DNA from: Tenacibaculum todarodis
Lineage (GTDB): Bacteria > Bacteroidota > Bacteroidia > Flavobacteriales > Flavobacteriaceae
Assembly: GCF_001889045.1 (NCBI RefSeq)
Contig: NZ_CP018155.1
Location: 1,614,001-1,678,000 of the forward strand
Length of the DNA: 64,000 nt
Direction: 5' to 3'
The position numbers and the translations under genes are program-made. A model generated the notes under the pieces. That model worked only from the letters and a program-made list of their open reading frames with translations, was not told where the DNA came from and searched no databases. Below, piece by piece: positions 37,020 through 45,407 of the stretch. Every line of letters starts with the position of its first letter. Positions within the stretch are counted from its first letter, which is position 1.

Positions 37020-37370
37020 TTATTTATCAATTGAAGTAAATTTAACTTTTTCTTTTTCTATAGTAACAATAAAGTAATCGTCAAATGGAATTCCATTAGT
37101 AAAGTAACCAAAAGCATAACTTTTTCTCTCATCATTAATTTTATACTGTAAAACATAAGCACCGTCTCCTTTAGAAACCTTATTCATATTTACAATATAC
37201 TTTTTGGTTTCTCCAGATTTTAAGCTAATAAAGTTACTATAGTTAGGTTGAATTATTAAGGAATCTAAAACAGAATTGGAATTATTTTTAATTTCAAACA
37301 TTACATTTTCTTTGTAAAATTTGCAAGAAACAAAGAAAGAAAATATTAATACTAAAATTATTTTTCTCAT
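37020..37370 (-). CDS. Small predicted lipoprotein, unknown function
   Basis: The 116-residue protein has a short lipoprotein signal (IILVLIFSFFVSC, Cys16). The rest is a compact beta-rich domain (NVMFEIKNNSNSVLDSLII, then SLKSGETKKYIVNM) resembling an Ig-like sandwich. No family is recognised. It lies 1 nt after the response regulator stop and 6 nt before the carbonic anhydrase gene, so it belongs to that operon. Confidence 0.7.
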   Translation of the reverse strand: MRKIILVLIFSFFVSCKFYKENVMFEIKNNSNSVLDSLIIQPNYSNFISLKSGETKKYIVNMNKVSKGDGAYVLQYKINDERKSYAFGYFTNGIPFDDYFIVTIEKEKVKFTSIDK

Positions 37371-37371
37371 A

Positions 37372-38103
37372 CTATTTAAAATAAGATAACAAATTAGCTT
37401 TTTTTGAGGCAGAAACCAAAATTTCTTTTCCGTTAGAAACTATTACACTTCCACCCTTTCCTTTTTTGTATTTAGTAATTGCATTTACGTTTACCAAATA
37501 CGATTTATGTATTCTTGCAAAGGTGTATTCTTTTAAAATATCTTCGAAATACTTCAGCGTTTTACTGACCAACTTTTTGGAATTTGCTAAATGAATTTCG
37601 GTATAATTATCATCTGCTTTACAAAAAACAATATCGTTTATATCTAAAACTTCAAAGCCGTCTTGTTGTGGAATTGTAATTTTTCCTGAAGCTGAATTTG
37701 TAGTTGGTGTTAAAACTTGATGCTGTAATTGATTCTCTTTTTCTTTAATTTCTGTGACAATATTTACAGCTTTAATAAGCTCATCTATAGAAATTGGTTT
37801 TAGCAAATAATAACTTGCATGGTTGTTTAAGGCTTCAATTGCATAATGATCATAAGCGGTTACAAAAACTGTTTCAAAGGTTCTGTCTGCTACTTTTTCT
37901 AACAAATCGAACGCATTACCAAACGGCATTTCTACGTCTAGAAAAACTAAATCAAGTTCGTGTTTTTGAATTAACTTATACGCATCTTCTATGTTACTTG
38001 CTTCACCCAACAATGTTACATTTGGGCAGTATTTACCTAAATAATTACGGAGAATATCTCTGCTTATTTGTTCGTCTTCTACAATTATTGCTTTTAGTTT
38101 CAT
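37372..38103 (-). CDS. LytTR-family response regulator
   Basis: This is a two-domain transcription regulator. The receiver domain (~1-120) has the acidic pocket in AIIVEDEQ, phospho-acceptor Asp56 in LVFLDVEMPF, Thr/Ser in VFVTAYDHYA and the conserved Lys in LLKPIS. A linker precedes a LytTR DNA-binding domain (~145-243), with DINDIVFCKADDNYTEI and FARIHKSYLVNVNAI visible. It is encoded after its probable partner kinase (38210-40399); the 106-nt spacer contains a structured repeat that ends about 15 nt before this start codon. Target genes are unknown. Confidence 0.93.
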   Translation of the reverse strand: MKLKAIIVEDEQISRDILRNYLGKYCPNVTLLGEASNIEDAYKLIQKHELDLVFLDVEMPFGNAFDLLEKVADRTFETVFVTAYDHYAIEALNNHASYYLLKPISIDELIKAVNIVTEIKEKENQLQHQVLTPTTNSASGKITIPQQDGFEVLDINDIVFCKADDNYTEIHLANSKKLVSKTLKYFEDILKEYTFARIHKSYLVNVNAITKYKKGKGGSVIVSNGKEILVSASKKANLLSYFK

Positions 38104-38117
38104 GTTTAATTTTTTGA

Positions 38118-38193
38118 AGCTATTTCCTGCTTTCCGTTATATCTTTTTTTATGAAAAATAAAAAAAGGATATCACTTCAATCAGGGCTAAACT
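38118..38193 (-). repeat. Structured dispersed element, copy 2 (between kinase and regulator genes)
   Basis: Read on the minus strand: outer stem CCCTG with CAGG, internal loop ATTGAAG against ACGGAAAG, then a U/A-rich inner arm (GATATCC... with ...GATATA). It is oriented with the operon, between the kinase stop (38210) and the regulator start (38103). It could act as an intercistronic attenuator, a processing site or a leader of the regulator gene. Confidence 0.7.
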
Positions 38194-38209
38194 TGTTTGC
38201 TTACTTCTT

Positions 38210-40399
38210 TTATTTCTTTAAAAAAACGTCCACTTTTGTTCCGCTTCCGTCTGCTGAAACATCAGTAATTGTTACAGAAATTTTTTCTTTGTACATATCG
38301 TTTAAAATGGCAATTCTATTTTTAATTGTACTCATTCCTTTCGATTTTTGCTTCAACTGATTTTTAGTTTTCAATGCCTGCGATTGCTTTCTTCCAATAC
38401 CATTATCTTCAATTGAAACCTGAAGCGTTTCAGCATCTTTTTGAATTATAGAAATGGATAAGTTTCCTTTTTCTTTTCGGTAACGCAAACCATGCCAAAT
38501 AGCATTTTCAATATACGGTTGCAATAACATTGGCGGAATAGAAAATTGGTCTAAATCAATATTTTTAGCTACGTTTATTTGATAATCGAACTTATCTTTA
38601 AATCTATTATGCTCTAATTTCACATACAATTCTAACAATTCAATTTCTTTTGTAAACGGTATAAAATCTTCGTCAGAATTTTCTAAAACCGAACGCATTA
38701 AAACTGAAAATTCAGATAAATATCGGTTTGCATTTCGCTCGTCATTTACCGCAATAAAACTGTTTACTGAGTTTAAAGCATTAAAAATAAAATGCGGATT
38801 CATTTGAGAACGCATCGATTTTAATGCCAACAAATTGTTAGCTAATTTTTGTTGTTTTGTGGTTCTAAACATAAAATACGCTAACAAACTCATCAATAAA
38901 AAACCTGCAATTAAAGAGTAAATTATGTATTGTTGTCGTTTATTACTTTCTTGCGTAAGCTGCTGATCTTTATACGCTAAACTAATTTTGCTATTATTTA
39001 ATTCCTTGTCTTTTTCGAGGCTTGAAATCCTATTTTGATTGTCAGAAATTTTCTTAGAAAAACGTTTTGTTTGTTGAATCTCCTGTTGCTTTCTCACATA
39101 ATCTTCATCTACCAACTTTACATATTCTTTGTAATTTTTTAATGCTTCTGCATCGTTTCCAACGGTTGCAAAAGCTTCAGAAATTCTACGTGTTGCATCT
39201 TTTTCAACTTCAAAATCGCCTTCTTTTTTTGCCTCGCTTTTACTCTTTTTAAAATAACTAATTGCCTTAGGATATTCTTCTTTTAACAAATAAGCATTCC
39301 CAATTTTATAGTTTATTTTTTGCGTGTTTATTGAGTCTTTATTTATAGCAATTGGAGTCTCCAACTCTAAATCTTCAATCTCTTCAGCTTCCTCTAACGT
39401 TTGTTGACGGAGTTTAATTTCATCGTCATATCTACTAGATTTATTGTAATAATCTGCTACTCTTTCTTGCTCTTTTAAAGAACGTTTTTTGTTTTCTTTA
39501 GACGCTAAATCTAAAGAGTTTTTAAACAACGTTTCTGCCTCTATTGCATTACCAAGATTTGCAGAAACTTCCGCTAATTTTGAATTTAAGTCCGTAATTT
39601 TTGGTGTTACTAAATTTTTCTTAGCAACATTTAACGCTGTTTGATAATGTGTTTTTGCAAGGTTAAATTTCTGCTGCGCCAAATAGACATCTCCTAAACC
39701 TTCATTTACCACAATTACCTGATAACTAGTCAACTTATTACTTAAAAGTGTTTTATAATTTTGCTCGCTATCATTATATTTTTTAAATAAAAACTTGTTT
39801 TTAGCCAACTGTAAACGCGTATCTACCTTATCAGTTAAACGAAGTGAAATAGTATAGTTTTCTATTGCTAAATCGTATTGTTTCCAATAAGAATATACAT
39901 CTCCTAATGTTTTATACGCTACTGAATTATTGTCTTTTGACGCGTTATTTTTTAATGCTTCCGTTATAAAAGATAAACTTTTATCAATGTCTTTTTTCTT
40001 GTAGAAATTAGCTGAATCTAAAAAATGAGTTTGATTTACTACGCTGGACTTTGATACATATTTAGATTTTCTTTTCCGAGGAAAACCTTCAACCAAAATC
40101 TTAACATCTTCATCTGATTTTATCGTGTAATGAACCGTATCAAAATCAGGATGACTAACTATTAACTCATCATTTACATTAGCTTTCACTTTATAAACTC
40201 CATTAAAATCGGCAAATGAAGTAACAAAACCATTTACCTGAACCTCGGCATCTTTTATGGCATTATTATATTCTTTATCTACTACCCTTACTTTAACTAT
40301 AAAGGATTTTGGATTTGAAACTGCTTCATTCTCTTGTGAAAACACAGAAAAAACAACTCCAAAAAGGAATATAAAAAGTATGTTAATTTGTTTGTTCAT
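38210..40399 (-). CDS. TPR sensor histidine kinase (LytS-type) with CarboxypepD-like N-domain
   Basis: The 729-residue sensor kinase has a signal/anchor (~1-21) and a CarboxypepD-regulatory-like domain (~30-105; VRVVDKEYNNAIKDAEVQV). Several TPR units (~125-430) follow, for example KTLGDVYSYWKQYDLAIENY. Next come a coiled stretch, one membrane helix (~488-508; YIIYSLIAGFLLMSLLAYF), the LytS-type phosphoacceptor motif MNPHFIFNALNSVNSFIA (about residue 530), and a GHKL ATPase with IENAIWHGLRY and IEDNGIGR. It should sense a periplasmic state through the CPD/TPR part and phosphorylate the LytTR regulator. Its ATG overlaps the stop of the upstream CPD protein by one base (TAATG). Confidence 0.92.
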   Translation of the reverse strand: MNKQINILFIFLFGVVFSVFSQENEAVSNPKSFIVKVRVVDKEYNNAIKDAEVQVNGFVTSFADFNGVYKVKANVNDELIVSHPDFDTVHYTIKSDEDVKILVEGFPRKRKSKYVSKSSVVNQTHFLDSANFYKKKDIDKSLSFITEALKNNASKDNNSVAYKTLGDVYSYWKQYDLAIENYTISLRLTDKVDTRLQLAKNKFLFKKYNDSEQNYKTLLSNKLTSYQVIVVNEGLGDVYLAQQKFNLAKTHYQTALNVAKKNLVTPKITDLNSKLAEVSANLGNAIEAETLFKNSLDLASKENKKRSLKEQERVADYYNKSSRYDDEIKLRQQTLEEAEEIEDLELETPIAINKDSINTQKINYKIGNAYLLKEEYPKAISYFKKSKSEAKKEGDFEVEKDATRRISEAFATVGNDAEALKNYKEYVKLVDEDYVRKQQEIQQTKRFSKKISDNQNRISSLEKDKELNNSKISLAYKDQQLTQESNKRQQYIIYSLIAGFLLMSLLAYFMFRTTKQQKLANNLLALKSMRSQMNPHFIFNALNSVNSFIAVNDERNANRYLSEFSVLMRSVLENSDEDFIPFTKEIELLELYVKLEHNRFKDKFDYQINVAKNIDLDQFSIPPMLLQPYIENAIWHGLRYRKEKGNLSISIIQKDAETLQVSIEDNGIGRKQSQALKTKNQLKQKSKGMSTIKNRIAILNDMYKEKISVTITDVSADGSGTKVDVFLKK

Positions 40400-41133
40400 T
40401 AGTATCTTTTATTCTCTTTACTTCTAAAAATATTTAAACATCTTTGAAAAAAATTAGGTTTTTCTGCAACAGCAATCATTCCTACAGTTACAACTTCCCC
40501 TAAAATACTATCATCTTCTTCCATTAGAATTACAAGTGGCTTTTTAATTGATAAAATATCAATTTCTTGAGTCATAAAACCTACATAAGAAATAACTAAG
40601 ATATGAGACTTTCTTTTTTTATTGGGTATTTCTATAGAAAAATTTCCATCAAAATCTGTTTCTGCTCCAATTGTTGTTCCTTTTAACATAATTGTTGCTC
40701 CAGGTAAAGGACCTGTAACATCACTAATTTTTCCTTTTATTGAAATACTATCTGTCTTAACTTCTTTATCTACAAAAACAGCCTCAATAGTTGGATCTAC
40801 TTTTTTAAAATGATGACTTTCAACCTTATTTACTTTATCTTGAGACAATATTGGCTCAGCAGTAGAAATCATAGACATTAATGCGAAACTTGCAGCTACT
40901 TTAGATAAACTTTTATTTTGTGGAGTTTCGATTTCTCTTTCTAATTGAGAGTTTTTAAAACGACCGCATAAATTTTTACTTTCTGAAACTATACGTGTTA
41001 TTTTAGCATCTGTAAGTTTTGTAAAATCTACCACTTCTTTATTACAACTTTTACAAAATTTTCCTTTTTGAACAGGACTCATTTTAGCCCAGTTTTCGTG
41101 ACATGGTTTCGGAATAGATAATTGATATTTCAT
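40399..41133 (-). CDS. Membrane protein with cysteine-rich N-terminus and CarboxypepD-regulatory domain
   Basis: The start at 41133 is chosen because it yields the conserved beginning MKYQLSIPKPCHENWAKM; an in-frame ATG 36 nt upstream is less likely. The N-terminal ~60 residues carry CHENW followed by FCKSCNKEVVDFTKL, a conserved Bacteroidota cysteine motif that may bind metal or be redox-active (inference). A hydrophobic helix lies at ~75-95, then a CarboxypepD-regulatory-like domain (~130-215; SIKGKISDVTGPLPGATIML). It precedes the kinase gene with a TAATG overlap, and the kinase has its own CPD-like domain, so the two likely act together as a sensory unit. Confidence 0.82.
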   Translation of the reverse strand: MKYQLSIPKPCHENWAKMSPVQKGKFCKSCNKEVVDFTKLTDAKITRIVSESKNLCGRFKNSQLEREIETPQNKSLSKVAASFALMSMISTAEPILSQDKVNKVESHHFKKVDPTIEAVFVDKEVKTDSISIKGKISDVTGPLPGATIMLKGTTIGAETDFDGNFSIEIPNKKRKSHILVISYVGFMTQEIDILSIKKPLVILMEEDDSILGEVVTVGMIAVAEKPNFFQRCLNIFRSKENKRY

Positions 41134-41342
41134 AATAATTTGTTTTAATTTCTTGGTAAACTTAATCACAAAAAACCAACCAAAAAAACCACAAAACCTA
41201 ATATATAGTTGATAAAATGGCTAAAAAACCATGTTTACTCAATTCTTATTCTCGTTCACTCATTCAAAAGTACACTTCACTCATTCTGGTTTTTTTAAGA
41301 AGAAAGTTGGCAGTAGTTTTATACCATCAAACAACAAACATT

Positions 41343-42056
41343 ATGAAAAAAATTGCATTTATTATAACACTTATTATTTCAACTTCATTAATAGCGCAAA
41401 CTGTAAAGCCTTTTGAAAAGCCATACATAGAAGTTACCGGAAAAGCGGAAAAAGAAATTGTTCCAGATGAAATTTACATCGATATCTGTTTAGAGGAACG
41501 AATGGAAAAGGGAAAGAAAATAACAATTGAACAACAAGAAAGCGAATTAAAAACAGCGCTCAAAAATGCAGGTATTCCAATTGAAAATCTTTCAATTGGA
41601 GACATAAACGCTGTGATTGTTAAAACTGGTTGGTGGAGAAAAAATGTGCTATCTAAAGCTAATTATGAATTAAAAGTAAACGGCGCTCTTCAACTAAAAA
41701 AAGTGTTCGAAGCTATTGAAAAACTAAAAATCACAAACGCATACATAAACAGAGCAACACATTCTAAAATTGAAGAAATAAGGAGAGAAATTAGAATAAA
41801 AGCAATTAAACAGGCAAAATTGAAAGCAGATGATTTATTAACTGCCATTGGTGAAAAAACAGGAAAACCTATTGTTATAAATGATCTTACTAACAAACAG
41901 CAACAAAATTATGTGTTAGCAAACCATTCAAATCGTTCGATAAACAAAATTTCTTCTTATGAAATAGAAGAGCAATCTTACAAAAAAAGAAGCGCTGTTC
42001 AATTTCAAAAAATAAAAATAACAGCAACTTTTTATGTAAAGTTTGAAATTAAATAA
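41343..42056 (+). CDS. SIMPL-domain (DUF541) exported protein
   Basis: The start at 41343 gives a proper signal peptide (MKKIAFIITLIISTSLIAQ); an ORF extension to 41217 adds 42 unlikely residues. The mature part is one SIMPL/DUF541 domain, starting PYIEVTGKAEKEIVPDEIYI and continuing through AIKQAKLKADDLLTAIGEKT to the C-terminal strands. Homologues include outer-membrane or periplasmic oligomeric proteins such as E. coli YggE, linked to oxidative-stress tolerance; the exact function is not known. It is followed 47 nt later by the VWA lipoprotein gene on the same strand. Confidence 0.85.
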   Translation: MKKIAFIITLIISTSLIAQTVKPFEKPYIEVTGKAEKEIVPDEIYIDICLEERMEKGKKITIEQQESELKTALKNAGIPIENLSIGDINAVIVKTGWWRKNVLSKANYELKVNGALQLKKVFEAIEKLKITNAYINRATHSKIEEIRREIRIKAIKQAKLKADDLLTAIGEKTGKPIVINDLTNKQQQNYVLANHSNRSINKISSYEIEEQSYKKRSAVQFQKIKITATFYVKFEIK

Positions 42057-42103
42057 TACCACAAACCAAACTCAATTAATTGTATCATTTAAAACAAAAT
42101 ATT

Positions 42104-43234
42104 ATGAAAACATCAGTAAAAACGTTCGTCCTTTCATTCCTTTTCTTAGGATTAATTTCTTGCGGAAACGCAAATGCTTCAGAGAAACATCCGAAGAAAA
42201 AAAACACCATTAAAGTTGCTTTATTACTCGATACAAGCGGAAGCATGAGCGGATTAATAAACCAAGCAAAAGCACAATTATGGGAAATTGTAAACGAACT
42301 TTCGTATGCAAAATGTGGCAACGATAAGCCTAATTTAGAAATTGCTTTGTATGAATATGGAAACGACAGAATATCTTCAGAAAGTGGTTTCATAAGAAAG
42401 GTTTTACACTTTAGCACGGATTTAGATGAAATCTCAGAGCGCTTGTTTTCTTTAACTACAAACGGCGGAAGTGAGTATTGTGGTAAAGTTATTCAGACTT
42501 CAATAAACGAGTTAGAATGGGGCAAAAATAAAGGTGATTTAAAAATGATTTTTATTGCTGGTAACGAACCTTTTACGCAAGGAAATGTGTTTTATAAAGA
42601 CGCAATTACCAATGCAAAAGAAAATGACGTTGTGGTAAATACTATTTTTTGTGGAGATTACAGAACTGGAGTTTCAGGAATGTGGCAAGATGGAGCTACG
42701 CATGGAAATGGAGATTACATGACGATAAACCACAATAAAAAAATTGTACACGTTGTAACTCCTTATGATGATGAAATTATCATCTTAAACAAGCGTTTAA
42801 ACAAAACTTACGTTTATTATGGCAATAAGGGTGCTTCTAAATTTGCAAGCCAATACACGCAAGATATGAATGCTGAAACATTAGACGAAGTTGTAGTTGT
42901 AAAACGTGCGGTTAGTAAAAGTTCTCGCTTGTATAATAATAAAAACTGGGATTTAGTAGATGCTGAAAAAGAAGCTGATTTTAATTACAACAAGATAAAA
43001 AAGACGCAATTACCTAAAGAATTGCAAGGGAAATCTACTTCAGAAATTAAAAAATATGTAAAATCCAAAAGTGAAGAGCGTGCTAAAATTCAAAAAGAAA
43101 TTAAGGAATTAGATAAAAAACGTAGAGTTTTTGTTACTAAAAAACAGCAAGAAAAAACCAATAAAGATGAGCTAAATAGCGTGATGATTAATGCTATTAA
43201 AAAACAAGCAAAAAAGAAAAGTTATACTTGGTAA
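42104..43234 (+). CDS. VWA-domain lipoprotein
   Basis: The start at 42104 gives a lipoprotein signal with lipobox LGLISC; an ATG at 42080 adds eight residues before it. A von Willebrand A domain spans ~35-230, with the intact MIDAS motif DTSGS (VALLLDTSGSMSGL) and a later Thr/Asp segment (LTTNGGSEYCGKV, FCGDYRTGVSG). The C-terminal third (~270-376) is a charged, likely coiled-coil tail (KSEERAKIQKEIKELDKKRR). Such proteins bind partners through a metal ion; the partner is unknown. It is probably co-transcribed with the SIMPL gene and ends at a hairpin terminator. Confidence 0.85.
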   Translation: MKTSVKTFVLSFLFLGLISCGNANASEKHPKKKNTIKVALLLDTSGSMSGLINQAKAQLWEIVNELSYAKCGNDKPNLEIALYEYGNDRISSESGFIRKVLHFSTDLDEISERLFSLTTNGGSEYCGKVIQTSINELEWGKNKGDLKMIFIAGNEPFTQGNVFYKDAITNAKENDVVVNTIFCGDYRTGVSGMWQDGATHGNGDYMTINHNKKIVHVVTPYDDEIIILNKRLNKTYVYYGNKGASKFASQYTQDMNAETLDEVVVVKRAVSKSSRLYNNKNWDLVDAEKEADFNYNKIKKTQLPKELQGKSTSEIKKYVKSKSEERAKIQKEIKELDKKRRVFVTKKQQEKTNKDELNSVMINAIKKQAKKKSYTW

Positions 43235-43260
43235 AAAAGTTTGGTTGATTTAGTTAGTGG

Positions 43261-43297
43261 GTTCGTGGAGATTGTTAGAAATCTCTGCGAACTTTTT
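43261..43297 (+). terminator. Intrinsic terminator after the VWA lipoprotein gene
   Basis: GTTCGTGGAGATT (43261-43273) pairs with AATCTCTGCGAAC (43280-43292), with one T/G mismatch, followed by TTTTT. It ends just inside the convergent glucosaminidase gene. Confidence 0.8.
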
Positions 43298-44147
43298 AGT
43301 TTAACAATAAATGCTGGCCAATACTAATTTCGTTACTTGTTAGTCCGTTAATTTCTTTTAACTTCTCAACAGTAGTATTGTACTTTCTAGAAATTGAATA
43401 TAGTGTATCTCCTTTTACAACTTGATAATAATTACCAACAGTATTTTCTATTACAATGTTAGGTTCTTCTTTCACAATTTCAGGATTATCTTCAACAATT
43501 GTATGGTTATTTTGTGGCTTAGCATAATCGAATTCGTACAATTTATACCTTTCAATAATACTTATTAATTTACTTGGATACTTACGATCGGTAGCATAAC
43601 CAGCTTTTCTCAATCCTTTTGCCCAACGTTTATAATCTTTAGGATCTAAAGTAAATAAACTTGCATATCTTTTTCTACCTGCCAAAAAAAGTGAATGATC
43701 TTTAAAAGAAGTATCTGGGTGTTGGTATTTTCTAAAACATTCTCCTTTTTCATCATCGTCATGCAATACTTTTTGACCTTGCCAACCTCTGTGACATTTT
43801 ATTCCAAAGTGATTGTTAGATCGCGTTGCTAAATCGCTACGTCCATTTCCAGATTCTAAAATTCCTTGTGCTAATGTAATACTTGCAGGAACTTTATGCG
43901 CATGCATTTCTGAAACAGCAATTGGTGCAAATTTATTAATGTATTGTAAAGTATATCTGTTTAAATTAGGATTCGCTTTAATAATCTCTTCCACATGTTC
44001 TTCTTGATTAACATTTGGCTGTTCTTCAGGTGTTTCCTCAACAATTACAACAACTGGCTTTGTTGGTTGAACAACCTTTTTTTTAGAACCACAGCTTGTA
44101 AACGCTAAAGTTGATAGAACAATTATTATTAAATACTTTAACTTCAT
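43296..44147 (-). CDS. Glucosaminidase-LysM peptidoglycan hydrolase (lipoprotein)
   Basis: The lipoprotein signal has lipobox LAFTSC (Cys19). After a Pro/Glu-rich linker, a glucosaminidase/FlgJ-like domain spans ~65-205. It shows the catalytic Glu region SITLAQGILESGNGRSDLAT, NNHFGIKCHRGWQG, and the CFRKYQHPDTSFKDHSLFL and YATDRKYPSKLISII segments. A LysM domain (~238-283; YQVVKGDTLYSISRKYNTTV) binds peptidoglycan. It should cleave the GlcNAc-MurNAc backbone in the periplasm, tethered to a membrane. Its ATG shares one base with the stop of the upstream PLP-enzyme gene (TAATG). Confidence 0.93.
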   Translation of the reverse strand: MKLKYLIIIVLSTLAFTSCGSKKKVVQPTKPVVVIVEETPEEQPNVNQEEHVEEIIKANPNLNRYTLQYINKFAPIAVSEMHAHKVPASITLAQGILESGNGRSDLATRSNNHFGIKCHRGWQGQKVLHDDDEKGECFRKYQHPDTSFKDHSLFLAGRKRYASLFTLDPKDYKRWAKGLRKAGYATDRKYPSKLISIIERYKLYEFDYAKPQNNHTIVEDNPEIVKEEPNIVIENTVGNYYQVVKGDTLYSISRKYNTTVEKLKEINGLTSNEISIGQHLLLN

Positions 44148-45103
44148 TAAACCAATATTAACTCTTTATTCTTTGTTTTTAATTGCGCGTTAACTCCGTC
44201 AATTCCTTGTAAACCTCCAGTATGAATCACTAAAATTTTACTTCCTTTTTCAAAGTAATCTTTACCTACTAAATCTAAAACTCCAAATAGCATTTTACCT
44301 GTATAAACTGGATCTAATGGAATTGATGTTTCCTCTTTAAATTGATTAATAAAGCTAATTAATTCTTCATTATATTTTCCATATCCACCAAAATGATATT
44401 TCTTTTGCAATTTCCAATTATCATTTCTAGTTGTATACTTTTTAATATCATCAGCTAAAGAATAGGCTTTTAAAGCAGGAAAACCCAATATTTTTTGGTT
44501 CTTTTTTGCTGAATTTACTAACCCTGCAATTGTTCCTCCAGTACCAACTGCACTACAAATATAATTGAACTGACTATCTTCTTCTGTTAAAATTTCTTGG
44601 CAACCATCTACAGCTAAGCAATTTGTTCCTCCTTCAGGAATAAGGTAAAAATCTCCCCATCTGTTTTTTAACTTTTCAATAAAACCAAACGATGTTTTTT
44701 GACGATAAACATCTCTAGGAACAAACTGAAAATGCATTCCATTTTCATGTGCCTCTCTTAAAGTTGCATTGTTTTTTAAAGTTTCCTTTATATTAAGACC
44801 TAACTCTTCTCCACGAATAACACCAATTGTTTTAAAACCACTTTTCTTACCTGCAACAGCTGTTGCTACAATATGATTAGAAAAAGCTCCTCCAAAAGTT
44901 AATAATATTTTTTTCTTTAATTTTTGTGCTTCTTGAAGGTTATATTTTAATTTTCTGAATTTATTACCCGAAACAAAAGGGTGTATTGCGTCCTCTCTTT
45001 TTACAAATAACTCCACTCCTTTTTCTTCTAGAATAGAAAGATTAATTTGTTGATTTTGGGTTGTAATTCCTTCTTTAAAAATATTCATATTAGTATTTTC
45101 CAA
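44147..45103 (-). CDS. PLP-dependent ACC deaminase/D-cysteine desulfhydrase-family enzyme
   Basis: The 318-residue fold-type II PLP enzyme carries the Schiff-base lysine in PFVSGNKFRKLKYNL (Lys ~48), TFGGAFSNHIVATAVAG (substrate/phosphate region), the glycine-rich PLP-phosphate loop SAVGTGGTIAGLV, and a C-terminal HTGGLQG. Family members either open 1-aminocyclopropane-1-carboxylate or release H2S from D-cysteine; for bacteria outside the rhizosphere D-cysteine desulfhydrase is more likely (inference). A second ATG lies 5 codons inside. It heads a two-gene unit with the glucosaminidase gene. Confidence 0.88.
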   Translation of the reverse strand: MENTNMNIFKEGITTQNQQINLSILEEKGVELFVKREDAIHPFVSGNKFRKLKYNLQEAQKLKKKILLTFGGAFSNHIVATAVAGKKSGFKTIGVIRGEELGLNIKETLKNNATLREAHENGMHFQFVPRDVYRQKTSFGFIEKLKNRWGDFYLIPEGGTNCLAVDGCQEILTEEDSQFNYICSAVGTGGTIAGLVNSAKKNQKILGFPALKAYSLADDIKKYTTRNDNWKLQKKYHFGGYGKYNEELISFINQFKEETSIPLDPVYTGKMLFGVLDLVGKDYFEKGSKILVIHTGGLQGIDGVNAQLKTKNKELILV

Positions 45104-45407
45104 AAACTGGATTTATAAATTTATTCAGTTAGATTTCTATCTTTACCAAAAGGTTAGATAATTGCAAAAATAGTGTTTGATTTTGTATTTATAATAACGA
45201 AAACCTATAAAAAACGTTTATTTTTTAATAAAATTTAACTTTATAATAATAGTAACTTTGGCTTAAAATTATAAAAATAATTTAAAACAAGAAAGAAATC
45301 ATTATTTATTTGAATGCTTTTTAAAATTATATTTATCAATTCAATAAACCAAATAAATTGGTTTATTTTAATAAATTAGCCAAAAAGGTAACAAAAAAAG
45401 AAAACCT
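45104..45407. other. 304-bp divergent intergenic region
   Basis: AT-rich spacer between divergent genes. Possible -7 boxes: TAACTTTG at 45253-45260 (plus) and TATTTTTG at 45172-45165 (minus), neither with a good TTTG -33 partner. A perfect 10-bp inverted repeat lies at 45343-45367. No ORF or RNA gene was seen. Confidence 0.5.
45343..45367 (+). promoter_or_regulatory. Perfect 10-bp inverted repeat upstream of the membrane-cyclase-like gene
   Basis: AATAAACCAA (45343-45352) and TTGGTTTATT (45358-45367) flank ATAAA, ending 40 nt before the ATG at 45408. There is no T-run for termination, so an operator or a leader hairpin is more likely than a terminator. Confidence 0.45.

Noticed and set aside
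41217..41342. Longer N-terminus for the SIMPL protein
   Set aside because: The internal ATG at 41343 starts a standard signal peptide; the extra residues are basic and unrelated.
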